A stretch of DNA of 64,000 bases from Alitta virens (GCA_932294295.1 OW028580.1:33364136-33428135); one strand, 5' to 3'. Numbered from the stretch's first letter, positions 36,271 to 47,783 are shown. Translations and numbers: made by a program. The notes: a model not told the origin generated them from the sequence alone.

Positions 36271-36348
36271 TAGAAACAACACATTGCATGTAGTATATTA
36301 AAATGATTTCTTCACATATTTTGTATTTTGTTGCAGTTATCATTCACC

Positions 36349-37323
36349 ATGTTCCTGAATCAGCAGTCAGAAAAACTTCATCAAATGATAAAAGATGGCC
36401 AAATGCAGAAAGCCGAGGACTTCATCAGGTCTCACCCAAACTCTCGTGAACTGTGTGATTTGGAATGCGCGCGTGATGGAACTGCGCTCCACGTGGCAGC
36501 CAAAGTAGGGAACATAGAAATCGCCAAGGTCATCGTAGCGAATGGGGTCAAGGTCAACAAAAATATCACAGAAGGTTATGTGATTGCAGGATTTACCCCT
36601 CTACATTGTAGTGTTAAATCCGGTCACCTGCAAATGACGAAATATCTTATTGAGCAAGGAGCTGACGTCAATGCCACGGACCAAGATGGCCACACTCCCT
36701 TGATGCTCACCTGCATTTACAATAAACCTGACATAGCCCGTTCGCTGATCGACTGGGGTGCCGATGTGAATATAAAAGACGGCAAAGGGCAAACCACGTT
36801 GTCAGTCAGCATTTTAAGAAGTGACTTTGAAATAAGTGAGTTGCTGGTCTTGCATGGAGTGGATGTTAACCAAACTGATTCTAATGGCCAGGACGCCCTG
36901 CATTACGCCTCAGAATGGGGCAAGGCAGATGTGGTTAGCTTACTTCTCTCCAGGGGCGCTGACGTTAACTCACAAGATGAAGAACACCAGACAGCGCTGC
37001 ACCTGGCCAGTGATGACGCCATCTATAACCTTCTTTTGGAACATGGAGCAGACGAAAATATCAGAGACAAGAGGGGAAAGCGACCAAAAGATGGAAAATT
37101 GGACGTGGCAAAGGAGGCATATCAAAATATGAACAAAACACTGGCTGGACATTCTGATAAAGGCAGTAAACGCAATCCCACCCAACATGTACATGATAAG
37201 ATCACTCGTGTGTACAGCCCTGGTCCACCAATCCCGGAAACCGAATTGAAGCATGCGAAAACAAACATGCTCAAAGAATTGCAAAGGAAAGTTCCTGCAA
37301 CAACCAGCAATAAAATCTCTTGA
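36349..37323 (+). CDS. Ankyrin-repeat protein, single coding exon
   Basis: The ATG at 36349 (TTCACCATGTTC, good context) starts 12 nt after a splice acceptor (TTTTGTTGCAG, ending 36336). The frame runs to TGA at 37321-37323, 324 aa. Residues 1-40 form a helical cap with no hallmark. Six ankyrin repeats follow at about 42-70, 80-109, 113-142, 146-175, 179-208 and 212-237, with the signatures DGTALHVAAKVGN, GFTPLHCSVKSGH, DGHTPLMLTCIY and QTALHLASDD, and ADVN at four repeat ends. The C-terminal 85 residues are basic and polar, with SPGPPIP near 290-296 and no enzyme or SOCS box. Ankyrin stacks bind protein partners, but the partner here is unknown and the protein is probably soluble. I do not recognise an orthologue. 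The start could lie further upstream only if the 5' exon is coding, which nothing suggests. Confidence 0.88.
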   Translation: MFLNQQSEKLHQMIKDGQMQKAEDFIRSHPNSRELCDLECARDGTALHVAAKVGNIEIAKVIVANGVKVNKNITEGYVIAGFTPLHCSVKSGHLQMTKYLIEQGADVNATDQDGHTPLMLTCIYNKPDIARSLIDWGADVNIKDGKGQTTLSVSILRSDFEISELLVLHGVDVNQTDSNGQDALHYASEWGKADVVSLLLSRGADVNSQDEEHQTALHLASDDAIYNLLLEHGADENIRDKRGKRPKDGKLDVAKEAYQNMNKTLAGHSDKGSKRNPTQHVHDKITRVYSPGPPIPETELKHAKTNMLKELQRKVPATTSNKIS

Positions 37324-37408
37324 TTCCCCTTTCACAGTTAAAATAAGATATATTAAAAAAAAAAAACAGAGACAAACGATATAAGATGTTTGAATTTGCT
37401 ATTTCTGC

Positions 37409-37436
37409 AAAAAAAAAAAAAAAAAAAAAAAAAAAA
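37409..37436 (+). repeat. A28 tract downstream of the ankyrin gene
   Basis: 28 consecutive A, starting 85 nt after the ankyrin stop. An ATTAAA-like variant poly(A) signal is part of the A-rich stretch at about 37352. The tract could be a genomic A-run or the tail of a processed copy. Confidence 0.8.
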
Positions 37437-37439
37437 CTT

Positions 37440-38400
37440 TTTTGTGAACTACTGGTAAATTATTTAGTTTTTTTAATATGTTGTTGATTTAAATGTAACT
37501 GTCAAAAACGGATATACACATGAAGTTCAACTTTTGGTTTTCATGTACATGGCCAATTGTGCCACGTGCGCTTTCCATGCGTTTGGATAAACGCATGGAA
37601 AATGCTTGATTTTTGCCTCGTTATAATTAGCTTAAAACCATGGCCATGCAGATACAATACCATATGTTGTTATTAATGTTGTTTATAAACAGAAAAATTG
37701 TATCTTTATAAACAGAAAAAAAATCTATCTTTACTGTTCTAGTTTGTTATTTTGTTGTAAGTCGTGGAATCAAAGAAACACACTCATTCAGGCTTCAGGA
37801 AACAAAATAAATAGTAATAGAAAGAAATATTCGTAATATATCACAAAATGCTTGTAAGTTAACACAATTAATACATAGTAAGAATGGACATAATTAAACC
37901 AATCCAGAAGGCTTTCTGGCATAGTCATAGTACTGGTAACATATAGCCAGTTCAGACAATATACATGCATCAGTGCCTACTATCACTATTTCACAGTCTC
38001 AGGACTACCTACCCAGAAGGGCAATAGCAGGAGGGTCTGCCAGATTTCGGACGGAGCTAACGATCCTGGTGGGGGAGCAAGATAAGGCTATTTCAACCAT
38101 AAGAAGACAATTCATTGTTTACTTAATAATAAGAAGCAGAAGTTGAAATTGCCAATTAAGTTCATCTCATTAGAAAGGCTGTAAACTTGCGTGCACATTG
38201 CTGCACGTCCTACATTCTGAACTCGGACGCACATTAGCTGATTAGGGCCAAGCTTGGCTAGTAGGCCTATAATATCATAACATACATTTTGTATCAAATT
38301 TCAATTTGTGTTGTACTATGCCCCTCTACATAAGAGAACATTTGTCAAGTCCCACTACTTTTTTCTTTTCTTTTATTTTCGTCGCGAATAATGATAATTT
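37440..38400. other. Non-coding interval
   Basis: No gene seen. A short perfect inverted pair, GCATGGAAA... around GCGTTTGGATAAACGC at 37577-37592, forms a small hairpin. AATAAA occurs at about 37805. Confidence 0.35.
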
Positions 38401-38407
38401 CCTAAAA

Positions 38408-38590
38408 AAATGGCATGCATACGGGTGCGCACATGCAGTGGAATTGCGCATGCAACTGGCATTGTCACTTGCAGTACAATTGGCACATGCAGCCTCCACT
38501 TGCAAATGCAGCCCCCAATAGTATATTCAGCCTCCACTGACACATTGCTCATATGCAACTAGTGTGCATATGCACCTCAGACTGCAGTTA
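38408..38590. repeat. CATGCA/TGCA-rich cluster
   Basis: More than ten TGCA words occur in 180 bp (GGCATGCATAC, CACATGCAGT, GCGCATGCAAC, CATATGCACC). A comparable cluster is at 44750-44915. The words are self-complementary and irregularly spaced. No frame or family was recognised. Confidence 0.5.
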
Positions 38591-38779
38591 TGCCTGGAAT
38601 GTCAACTAAATTTGGTTGAAACATGCCAGCTTTTTGAGTTACACTTTAGGATTGCATATATATTTTAGCAAGTCCACAGCAAATATCACCTCCTTTAATG
38701 AGGTAAGGAGTTACAAAAGTTTGCCGCGGTTCAAGATAAATCCCATCGGAATGCAGCATGAGATTGTGCACGAGAATTT

Positions 38780-39300
38780 GAGGAATGTATAGGTCTCCAC
38801 CGTGTGTCGCTCCGATCAGATATCCACCAGGTGGCTGACAAGTAAAAAGCCAGAAGCCCGTTTTCTTCCGTAAGGTGGCGCTACGATCCGGTGCGAAGCA
38901 CCGGCCTTTCTCATAACGGATTTGCCGCTCCCCCAGAATCGGGGAGGGAAATGCTTCCGCGCGTCGTCTGCATACAAAGTAGTGCGATTACTACGCCTTA
39001 TTTCTTTATTCCAAGAAGCCACTCACTGTCAAATTAGTTCAGACGATTTCTTTTGACTTAAACTCTACTAACGTCATGAAATTGAGCAACTTTACCGTGG
39101 AATTCCACCCACTGCTGAAGGTACTATTTTCGCAGAAGGTACTATTTTCGTAAAAAGTACTGAACAAGCGTTGTAACGGCGTTGCGACGCTTATTCAACA
39201 ATCAATTTTTTATGTTATCCCTTGACGCTTTGCGTCAGTTATCAGAAAGACTGGTGCTACGCACCTGACAAGTGCCGTCTTTTGGCAGAAATTGACCAGA
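38780..39300. other. Unidentified GC-richer block with small hairpins
   Basis: The composition is higher in G+C than neighbouring sequence. It contains compact stems such as CCGGTGCGAAGCACCGG (38888-38904) and TTGACGCTTTGCGTCA (39222-39237). It may be part of a retroelement body or end, but no protein motif could be read on either strand. Confidence 0.3.
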
Positions 39301-40023
39301 AGCCAGTTTTTTCATGTAATTTTTGTTAAATATGACATGGTAGATTTATTGAATTGAAGCCAGTGACAGTCTGTACATGTAATGCAACGCCTAGAAGCAC
39401 AGCCGTCGTTTTTCGATAGCATTTACTCAACGCTGCATATGCCCAGAAAGACGCGGTTAGTGTCAAAGAACATCCTTTTCATACTTTAAAGGGCAGTGCA
39501 AAAATAAAGTCTCTATGACTTGTGGTTGCTGAGAAATAAGCGATTTACTACAGACATGTTACCACCGCTTTTGTTTATTTAGTTTTTATTACTCAATGGC
39601 TTTCTCGTCGATTCGTCACTGTGCGGATGTCCCTGACAAAACAGGCCCATTTGTTCACTCCAAAAAAGTTGTAGATATATTTAAAATAAAAGGCCACATG
39701 GTTTTTTTTTGGCGCAAATGATTACTTACTGTTTTATTTCTGTACATATTACATATATTATGCCAGAGTTTGTTTTGTTGACCTGATTGCTCAAAATAAA
39801 CCATTCAATACGGAGGGTCATTTCTTACCATTGCAATTAAAGTTTGTACTCAAATAAGTGATTGACAAATGGGACAAATTTGATTGACAGCCTCAGCCTG
39901 CCTTTCACAATTTTTTTCTTTGATCAATCCCTTCTTAACACTGTATTGTCTTGGAATAGGTATCACTATGAAATAGGTATCGGACTTTAAAAATATTGTA
40001 AATTCCAATGTATGTTGAGGCTA
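39300..40023. other. Non-coding interval
   Basis: Nothing recognisable. Confidence 0.35.
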
Positions 40024-40639
40024 ATCTATATCTATAAAATCGTTGCGTCTGTTTGTCCACGTTTTTCGGCAATTTAAACAAACAAACAACCCAGAATATC
40101 CTATTTTTTCTTCACAGTACCTTCGAGTATTCACTTCACTCTGTCCTGCCAGCCTGAATCCTGTCCTAATCACTTTTTTAAATAGTTTTTAACAACTTTT
40201 TCATTTTTTTTAAGGCAGCATGTTTGTTTATATGGCACTTGACCTAGTTTTGCCCCGCATCGGCGCCCTCTGTTGATTGACAACACGATCACTGCTGCCA
40301 TCTACCGTTTTAGGACTAATTTTGTCGTCTGCTAAAGTTTCGTCTGCAAGTATTTCGTCTGCAATTATTTTGAAGTAAGTACACCAAATAATATACAAAT
40401 CTCAATCCAAATCAATTTAGTTTGGTAGAAACTCAACTGTTCTTCCAATTTATTAAGGCTATTTTACTGTTGAATTTGCAGATCCAAAATTTGAGTTACA
40501 TGTAAAAGGGGAGGGGCTGAATAATTTTGTGATACAGTATGTGATGTACACAATTACAAAATTGTTTGCAAAAACTTTTTTTTTTACAAATTTGTGAGCA
40601 AAACCAACAGATTGAAATAAAAGCACGAAAATATTTTAA

Positions 40640-41086
40640 TCATATTGAACTTTTATAGATATATACATTCCTTGTGTGCCTTTTTTGACAAAGAACAGCC
40701 GACTTTTTGGCAGACCCTAGTGCTGAGGTCAAGACCTCTTTACTCAAAGGTCTGGCCTGACTTTTGTTTATAGTCATTGCAAAACATACAGCAACGGAAA
40801 CTGCAGTCGCTTGAACTGGAATGGTAATGTATTGGATTATTGGTATTCGAGGTATCATCACCAACTCATTCTTGTATGGTCCCGTGGAGATCTCTGCCTC
40901 AATGATATTTGGCTTAAGTCTCTTGATAACACATCGGGTTCGATTTGTTATTCGAGGTGGATCCAGGCTTCTGAGAATCATGATCAGGGTTCCTTCTTTC
41001 AGTTCTAGGGTGTGGTGTGGCATGCCAGGCACTCGCAGAGTGTTCAGGTACTCCACTGGTAAATGCACCTGTTGATAGAAATACAC
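40640..41086 (-). pseudogene. Helitron PIF1-type helicase C-terminal fragment
   Basis: The frame reads LPVEYLNTLRVPGMPHHTLE, then KEGTLIMILRSLDPPRITNRTR, then VIKRLKPNIIEAEI, and FAMTINKSQ, in the order found at the C-terminal end of Helitron Rep-helicase proteins (usual forms: GMPPHKLxLKVG, PIMLLRNLDP, and FAMTINKSQGQ in helicase motif VI). After INKSQ the frame diverges. A fragment like LYVALSRVGS survives as SALGSAKK, implying small indels. Walker motifs, the Rep domain and any endonuclease are absent. It is inactive. Confidence 0.8.
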
Positions 41087-41490
41087 AGTCGGACAATTTT
41101 GTATTTGTGTACATCACATACTGTATCACAAATTTATTGGGAAGTGCCCAGAATAATAGTTATTTTACAAATTAAAATGATTCGGATTGTTTTATTTTTT
41201 ATAAGTGAACTATTTGGACAATTTTGTACTTGTGTACATCACATACTGTATCACAAAATTATTGGGAAGTGCCCGCCCCCCCCCCCCCCCCCTTCTCGGA
41301 ATAGTAGTAATTTTACAAATTAAAATGATTCGGATTGTTTTATTTTTTTTAAGTGAACTATTCGGACAATTTTTGTGTACATACTGTATCACAACATTAT
41401 TGGGAAGTGCCCCCCCCCCCCCTTTCTCAGAATAATAGTAATTTTAAAATTAAAATGATTTGGATTGTTTTATTTAGGTTGAATTATTCG
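41084..41490. repeat. About 125-bp minisatellite, three to four units
   Basis: Each unit contains CGGACAATTTTGT, CATACTGTATCACAA, TTATTGGGAAGTGCC, an optional poly-C run (16 C and 13 C in two units), AATAGTAATTTTA and AAAATGATTCGGATTG. The last unit merges into the right inverted arm, so the repeat was seeded from the arm itself. Confidence 0.85.
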
Positions 41491-44400
41491 TATTTGCAAA
41501 CAATTTTGTAATTGTGTACATCACATACTGTATCACAAAATTATTCAGCCCCTCCCCTTTTACATGTAACTCAAATTTTGGATCTGCAAATTCAACAGTA
41601 AAATAGCCTCAATAAATTGGAAGAACAGTTGAGTTTCTACCAAACTAAATTAATTTGGATTGAGATTTGTATATTATTTGGTGTACTTACTTCAAAATAA
41701 TAGCAGACGAAATACTTGCAGACGAAACTTTAGCAGACGACATAATTAGTCCTAAAACGGTAGATGGCAGCAGTGATCGTGTTGTCAGTCAACAGAGGGC
41801 GCCGATGCAGGGCAAAACTGGGTCAAGTGCCATATAAACAAACATGCTGCCTTAAAAAGTATGAAAAGTTGTTAAAACTATTACAAAAAGTGATTAGGAC
41901 AGGATTCAGGCTGGCAGGACAGAGTGAAGTGAATACTCGAAGGTACTGTGAAGAAAAAATAGGATATTCTGGGTTGTTTGTTCGTTTAAATTGCCGAAAA
42001 CGTGGACAAACAGACGCAACGATTTTATAGATATAGATAAGCCATGTACCACCTTTGTCCTAAGACAAAAACTGAAACTGCTGTGCATAATCACATGCAT
42101 CTACGCAGCAATTTTAATGTGCTAAATTATTTTGTATTAAATATTTAAATTCATGTTCAGTTGTTTCAGTTTAGTGGCTCATTGACATTCAAATTTTCAG
42201 CTGTTAATATATGGTTTCATTTTATTTAAATTTTCCTTAAATTCTAAACATGAATATATTAAATTACCTTGGTGAAACTTGAAAACTTGGTGTTGAGTTC
42301 ACATAACATGTATTTGGTCTAATTTCACCAACTTTTGCAGGTCACTGAATAACATGTCATGCAAATCAAAAAAGAAACATAACACAAAGCTGAATGTAGC
42401 CGATGGCATTAGCACGTACAATCAGAAAAATATATTTCTTAAGATTTTTTCTTTTGACCAGGAACTAAAACTGCATTTATCTTTCATGGGTAAAATTTGT
42501 CATGCAACTGGTAGATCCAATTTCCAGAAGATGGGATCCCAAATATTCGATCCACCACAGCCTACAACAAAAACAACAGAGTTCACTATTGCAAGCTGTA
42601 AGAGTGTAAGTATAAGAACATTTGTCGTACTTTTGGGCTTTATTGAGCCGTAAACGTAGTTGGGAAGATTTTGCAAATTGATCAACTTTTTTTTAATTGT
42701 TCACATATCGCTCACATAAAAAAAATTCTGAGCAAGTCTCACTTGCTGCAGGAAGACGTGGAGGTAACTTCTAAACTTCATGTTTTAGTTGATTGAATAC
42801 TTTTATATTGCTTGAAGTCTCTAGATTAAACCTTGCATACGTCAGATTCAAATGAACCACCTGATATAATTTTGAGTTATCTAAGGACTAACATTGTTGA
42901 GGCCAGACTTTTTCAATTTTACTGACATTTTTTATTCTCCAGATGTCGGGATTCGGAATAAAACATAAAATCATGCAATGAGAATGACAAATCATAGAAT
43001 CAAAGAGATTACTTGATTACTTAAGTAACATTAAATTTAATGGGCTAATCAAGCACACAATGAATTTAATACTACAACGTACAGCTGTCTGTAAATTATC
43101 AGTATACTGAGCACAGTACACTGTATATTAAAGTTGGGCATTGTCAATGATTTATTTTCCGTTTAATAGGGAGACTGAAATTTTTTGTCTTGACCGAAAT
43201 AAAAAAAATACATGCAAATTATATTTTATTTTATATTGTCAGCGGGTCCGTCAAAAAAAAATAAAAAAGGTGTGGCCTTTTCATATTGCTTATCCAAAAG
43301 ATTTATGTTTTAAGAATTGAAATACTAATCAATTTACATTTCAATGTTCTGTTAACTTCTGTTAGAAAATTTTATCTAATAGACAAATAGAGTAGGCTTG
43401 AATTGTATTGTGAAGTGTGGCACACAGTTACAATTAGATATTTTTTATATTTTTTAGGTAATGCAGACATACCATCATGAGGTACAAGGCTATTATATAA
43501 GTTTGTTAAAATGTAACGATCTAAGATATTAAGGAAAGTGAAATAAATTGTTTGACCCTTGTCTATGCAGTCAAAAAGGGTTTTAGGATCTCCTGGTAAT
43601 CTTTTGCAATCCTATTTAACTACGCAATGCTGGAAACATTTAATGAATGTTTTAGCAGTAATTAAGAATTGTATTGACCAATTTCTTGTAATTTCCATAT
43701 TGATATCCTACACAAACAGTGAGGATCAAAAATCTTATACACATTCATGAAGACCTCAGCAGCAAATCACAGAAGAGAACCAAGCAAACAGACAGACGTC
43801 ACAACGTCCTCCCATTCACAACTTTGAAGGCTTTAAAACAAAACTTTGATAGATTACATAAATTTTTTTAAAAAACTTTCAGTTTTATTCATGTAGAAAG
43901 ATATGTTTCCTAGCTCACTTAATGTGAAAAATTGCATAATTTAATCGGAAACCATGCCTCCGTGCAACAAAATTCCTCAGTGCTGCCAATGTGCATGCAT
44001 TTGGTCTCCATGGCAACCACATTGTGAATGCTTGACTTTTAGTTGAACAGATTGTGTGTGTTGCCGATTCAGATAAAAATAATGAGAAAGCAACTGTTAG
44101 TGAATTTGAGAAGAGCAATTCAGTTTCAAGCCAGTCTTTATTTGGTCAAAATCAGTCAAGAATTGGTGAAGTTGTGGCCATGTTCCAGTTTGAATGGGCA
44201 AAGTGAAAGTGCTTTGTACTAACTCACCCAGATATGACCATTGTGGACAACTTTTATTAAAATTACTTTTATAAACTATTTAGTTCAAAACCGATTTTTG
44301 TTTCATGACAAGTGTATAATTAGCGAAGCTGTGGTCCCAGTGTTGAAAGTGAAAGTGAAACTGATCAGCCTGAAACAGTCTGTCTGCTATTTAAATTAGG

Positions 44401-44749
44401 GATGGATCAAAATAATTTAATATTTAAATTTAGGATAGTGGATCAATTTATATTTATGTTGCTGTTTCCAATGGGTTTTCTATGAGGAACAATGTCAAGT
44501 ACGGGATATTAAATATGACAGCTGCAAGTCTGACTGGCTTCCTTTGTCACAGTTTTCATTTAGTACAAATACCTAATGTATGAATTTTGCTTAATGTATA
44601 ATGTTCTTCGAATGTCTTAGTAATCAAATTACTCTAGAACCTCCATTTCAGCAATTAATGTACATGTGTACGAGTCTCCTGTTGAAGTGAATAAACATAA
44701 TCTGATTCTAGCTGCATGACTCTGACTCATTTTTTACAGTAAATGATAT

Positions 44750-44915
44750 GCCCAAGTGTATCTTGGATGCACTTTGAATGTACATGCATGCTCATGCACC
44801 TTTAATTGCGTGTGCATGCATACATGTTTTTTTCTGCAAGTGCATCTTCAGATGCACATGCAGATAAAGATGCATGTGCAGAGAAAAATGGCACATGCGC
44901 ATGTGCATGCCAATT
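44750..44915. repeat. CATGCA/TGCA-rich cluster, second copy
   Basis: Dense GATGCAC, CATGCATGC, GTGCATGCATAC, ATGCACATGCAG and CATGTGCAG words. Two plus-strand open frames here only read the repeated words (alternating H, M, A and C residues). Confidence 0.5.
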
Positions 44916-45104
44916 TGAAGGAAATTATATCCTGTTGCATAATTTAGGTGGAGACAACTGTTGTCCCCCTGACATCCGCGATGTGTTGTTTTAGAAAATG
45001 CTTAATGCACAAGGAAGAAAGCTGATCTGCATTAAAAATCGAAAAAAAAACCAATAAAAGTAGATGAAGAGCCATTGTTTGATTGAATTAATAATTAGAA
45101 GAAA

Positions 45105-45180
45105 CATAGGCTGCCCGGCAGCAAACCCTCAGGGAATGGCCACATAGTACACAAGTGCTGTAGTTCAGCAACTTGACATT
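45105..45180 (+). repeat. Dispersed repeat, second copy of 30472-30575
   Basis: CATAGGCTGCCCGGCAGCAA, ACCCTCAGGGAATGGCC and ACATAGTACACAAG, in the same order as in the 30-kb copy. Confidence 0.55.
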
Positions 45181-46381
45181 ATATTATCTTTTGTATGTTA
45201 TTGTCCATCCAAGACAATCACAATTGATTATGTTAAACAAATTCCAAATCAATAGGAAGCACACAGAGCAAACTCAGATGGTGTTCCTAAGGGCTGTGTG
45301 AGATCTTTTTTTTTTTAACAACTTTGCTAATATATATATAATAATATAAATATCTATTTAATAATATGTGTTGTCACCATTCATCTAGTTTTACAGTACA
45401 TGGAGTTTACCTACGGTCGGTAAAGTTACCATGCCTTTCTGTATATGACTTTGAACATTAAACCTTAGGTCTTTAAAATTCTTATTCAATTTGTATATTT
45501 TACTGCCTTTTAAGAGACAAATAAAATCAATATCAATGCCAATTCTACTGTAGGAGATGATAATGATAATATTGCATGATATGTACAATTGTACATGTAT
45601 GTCATGTTTAGTATCAATCTATATATTGCATGAAAAACATGTTTCTGAGATAACATTTAAAAAAGGTCCGGTAGATCACAGGCCTATTATGAACAAAGAG
45701 ATGAAATGAAATATATCTGCATGAACTTTGCTCACTGTAATTAATTGAGCAGGAAATTATTTTATTGCGCAGCGGCTGACAAAACTGGCTTGTGGCTGGA
45801 AAATTCCATACAAAAGAAGGCAGAAATTCATTTGACATATGTTTAACAAGTGTGTTGCATGCTCGAACATACCTTTACTTTATGAAGAATCATCAGACAT
45901 ACTTCACATTTACTTATTACAAGTGCTGTTTTTCTCTCATAGACAAGATCACGGAATTACTTTAAACCATTGGGTAAAACCACAGCTTTGCTCATAAACT
46001 TTCTACCATCACATTGTATTTGACAGCTGGATGTACATTCGGGTGTTATTGGTAGTAACTGGATCAACATAGTGCTTAAAGTGACTTTGCAGTTGTTAAC
46101 CATATACATCCTTACAAGAGCTCATACAGCAGCTGAAGTGCCTAACATTCTTCAAATATTCTCCATAAACTGTAATCTTGGTATTGCTCCTGACAAGAGT
46201 CAAACTATACAACTGTGATTACCGGAGGAGTGCTGCAAGCAAATTTACTTTATCTACTGATTTTGCGTCAACGGTTTTGCAAAAATACTGGCTGTTGTGA
46301 ACTGGTTCATGCCACTTCTAATTCACACCAGACGGCAGTAGTGTCTCCTCCTTGGCTATTGGGATATCTGTGATCTGTTAC

Positions 46382-47586
46382 ATGATGTATACTTACAATT
46401 CAACTGAAAACAACATGTACGAAGATAGTGAAAAACCAAGTCCTATTCAAATATTCATCATGTATATGGTAACAGCAGGGGCCATGCTCACAAATTTGAC
46501 TGTGTTTTATACAGTGCCAAAACTGCATGGGAAAATCAACAGCTCCACCAGATTAGCTATGTTGAATTTGGCAATAACTGATACTTTACTCGGGACTGCA
46601 TTGTTTATTTCAAGAACTGTGTATGTTACGAGCCGACCTGTATATTTCAAACATTGGTGTAATGTAGATGGTGGTCTCAGCCTTATTGCTGCATGTATGA
46701 GTATATATAGCGTGACATTCTTAAATTTGAATAAGTTTTTAACACTCAAATTTCCCTTGAGGTACAGAAGCTGGATGACTTGCAAGAAAACTGTAGCCTT
46801 TTTGGTGGGAACATGGCTCTTTGTAATTGCATATTACATGCGACTATTTTACCTGAACACAACAGGAGCATATATTCCAACAAATACATTCGTTTGTTTT
46901 GATTTTGATTATGATTTAGGATCTTATAATTACATTCTATACATCATGGACACCACTTTTTTCCTGGCTTTGCCCTTCTGTATCAGCCTCATTGCTCTCA
47001 TTGGAATAGGATGCATCTTAAAAAGAAATAAAACAAGAGTCAGTCAACTACAGGTAATATATATATATATATATATATTTTTTTTTTTTTGCAGAATTGT
47101 ATGTTGCTTCTGATGACGTTGAAGTGAGATTTAAAAACTTCTTTTTTTAAATCAGTTACCATTTGCCAATTTCTGGAGGGCTAGAAAAGATACGCACATT
47201 TTTTTAAATCCACATTTATTTGGTTGCAGGAAGGCCAACCAGGTTTGCTGAAGAATGATCGTGCTGTTGTGTATGCCATCCTTTTTATAAATTTGGCATT
47301 CGTTACTATGATTGCACCACACTTCATTGTCTTCAATATTTTCCCGATAATCACTGATGAACCTACAGGGCCAATTCCTAACTTTGTAGCCACTTGGGTA
47401 GGTGCGGCTAATTCTGCCATAAACCCACTCATCTATATCCCCACCATGCGGTCTTATCGCCAGGAGCTGAAGAAAGGATTACAGAGACTTTTCAATCGAA
47501 TGAGATGTAATTGGAAAGGGCATCGAATTCAGAATACTAACAATGCTGCACAATCTAACGCCACCACCAGCAGCAGTACAATTTAG
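46382..47586 (+). CDS. Rhodopsin-class (class A) G-protein-coupled receptor, two exons, atypical
   Basis: Exons 46382-47053 and 47230-47586 join at CTACAG|GTAATA and TGGTTGCAG|GAAG (intron of 176 bp, phase 0, in intracellular loop 3), giving 342 aa. The start is the first of two adjacent ATGs, at 46382. The N-terminus is short with an NST glycosylation site. Seven hydrophobic segments follow. Family residues: N38 in TM1 (GAMLTNLTV), D67 in TM2 (LNLAITD), the C93/C172 disulfide pair, W145 in TM4, P198 in TM5, P254 in TM6, and NPLIY (289-293) in TM7 followed by a basic helix 8. Oddities: the D/E-R-Y triplet is N117-K118-F119, and the TM6 CWxP motif reads MIAP. The C-tail is rich in N, T and S. 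It acts in the plasma membrane. The ligand is unknown, and overall it looks like one of the lineage-specific orphan receptors common in marine invertebrates. Confidence 0.88.
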
Positions 47587-47783
47587 ATATTGGAGCTTAC
47601 GTGCTTTGTATGGATTTTTATATTGTTGCAAATATGAGCAAAGCCTTCCAGTGAATCTTTGACCATGGCCTAAGGAGACATCATATGGAACGTTGAACAT
47701 GCTCAAAACTGACGAGTGACTGTATTATGATATTGAGTCTTCTTGGAAAATAGAAGCCAAAAAAGTGTGTGTATGCATGGTTT

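Larger units (their letters stand above)
40024..42038. mobile_element. 2.0-kb palindromic Helitron-like element with 550-bp arms
   Basis: The left arm 40024-40572 and right arm 41493-42038 are near-identical inverted copies. The outer ends are ATCTATATCTATAAAATCG and its reverse complement, followed inward by TTGCGTCTGTTTGTCC. The arms also share CGTCTGCTAAAGTTTCGTCT and GGCGCCCTCTGTTGA. Between the arms are a helicase C-terminal fragment on the minus strand and a minisatellite. A TATATCTATAAAA end followed by GTCTGT-rich text is, as I recall, usual for Helentron-type rolling-circle elements. The symmetrical arrangement could be a head-to-head pair of insertions or a snap-back copy. No target duplication was resolved. 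Confidence 0.7.
42039..46381. other. 4.3-kb interval without recognisable genes
   Basis: Open frames are short and without domains (for example 42354-42653 plus, 99 codons). It holds the TGCA-rich cluster at 44750-44915 and the dispersed repeat at 45105-45180. The 3' end should include the untranslated start of the receptor gene. Confidence 0.4.

Noticed and set aside
40640..41086. Host PIF1 DNA helicase gene
   Set aside because: The ordered motifs are those of Helitron-encoded helicases, only the C-terminal piece is present with indels, and it sits between transposon arms.
41764..42030. 88-codon plus-strand frame
   Set aside because: Lies entirely in the right inverted arm of the Helitron-like element, and the other arm has no equivalent conserved frame.
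44756..44994. Cysteine/histidine-rich small protein
   Set aside because: The residues follow from the repeated TGCATG words. No defined zinc-finger spacing.
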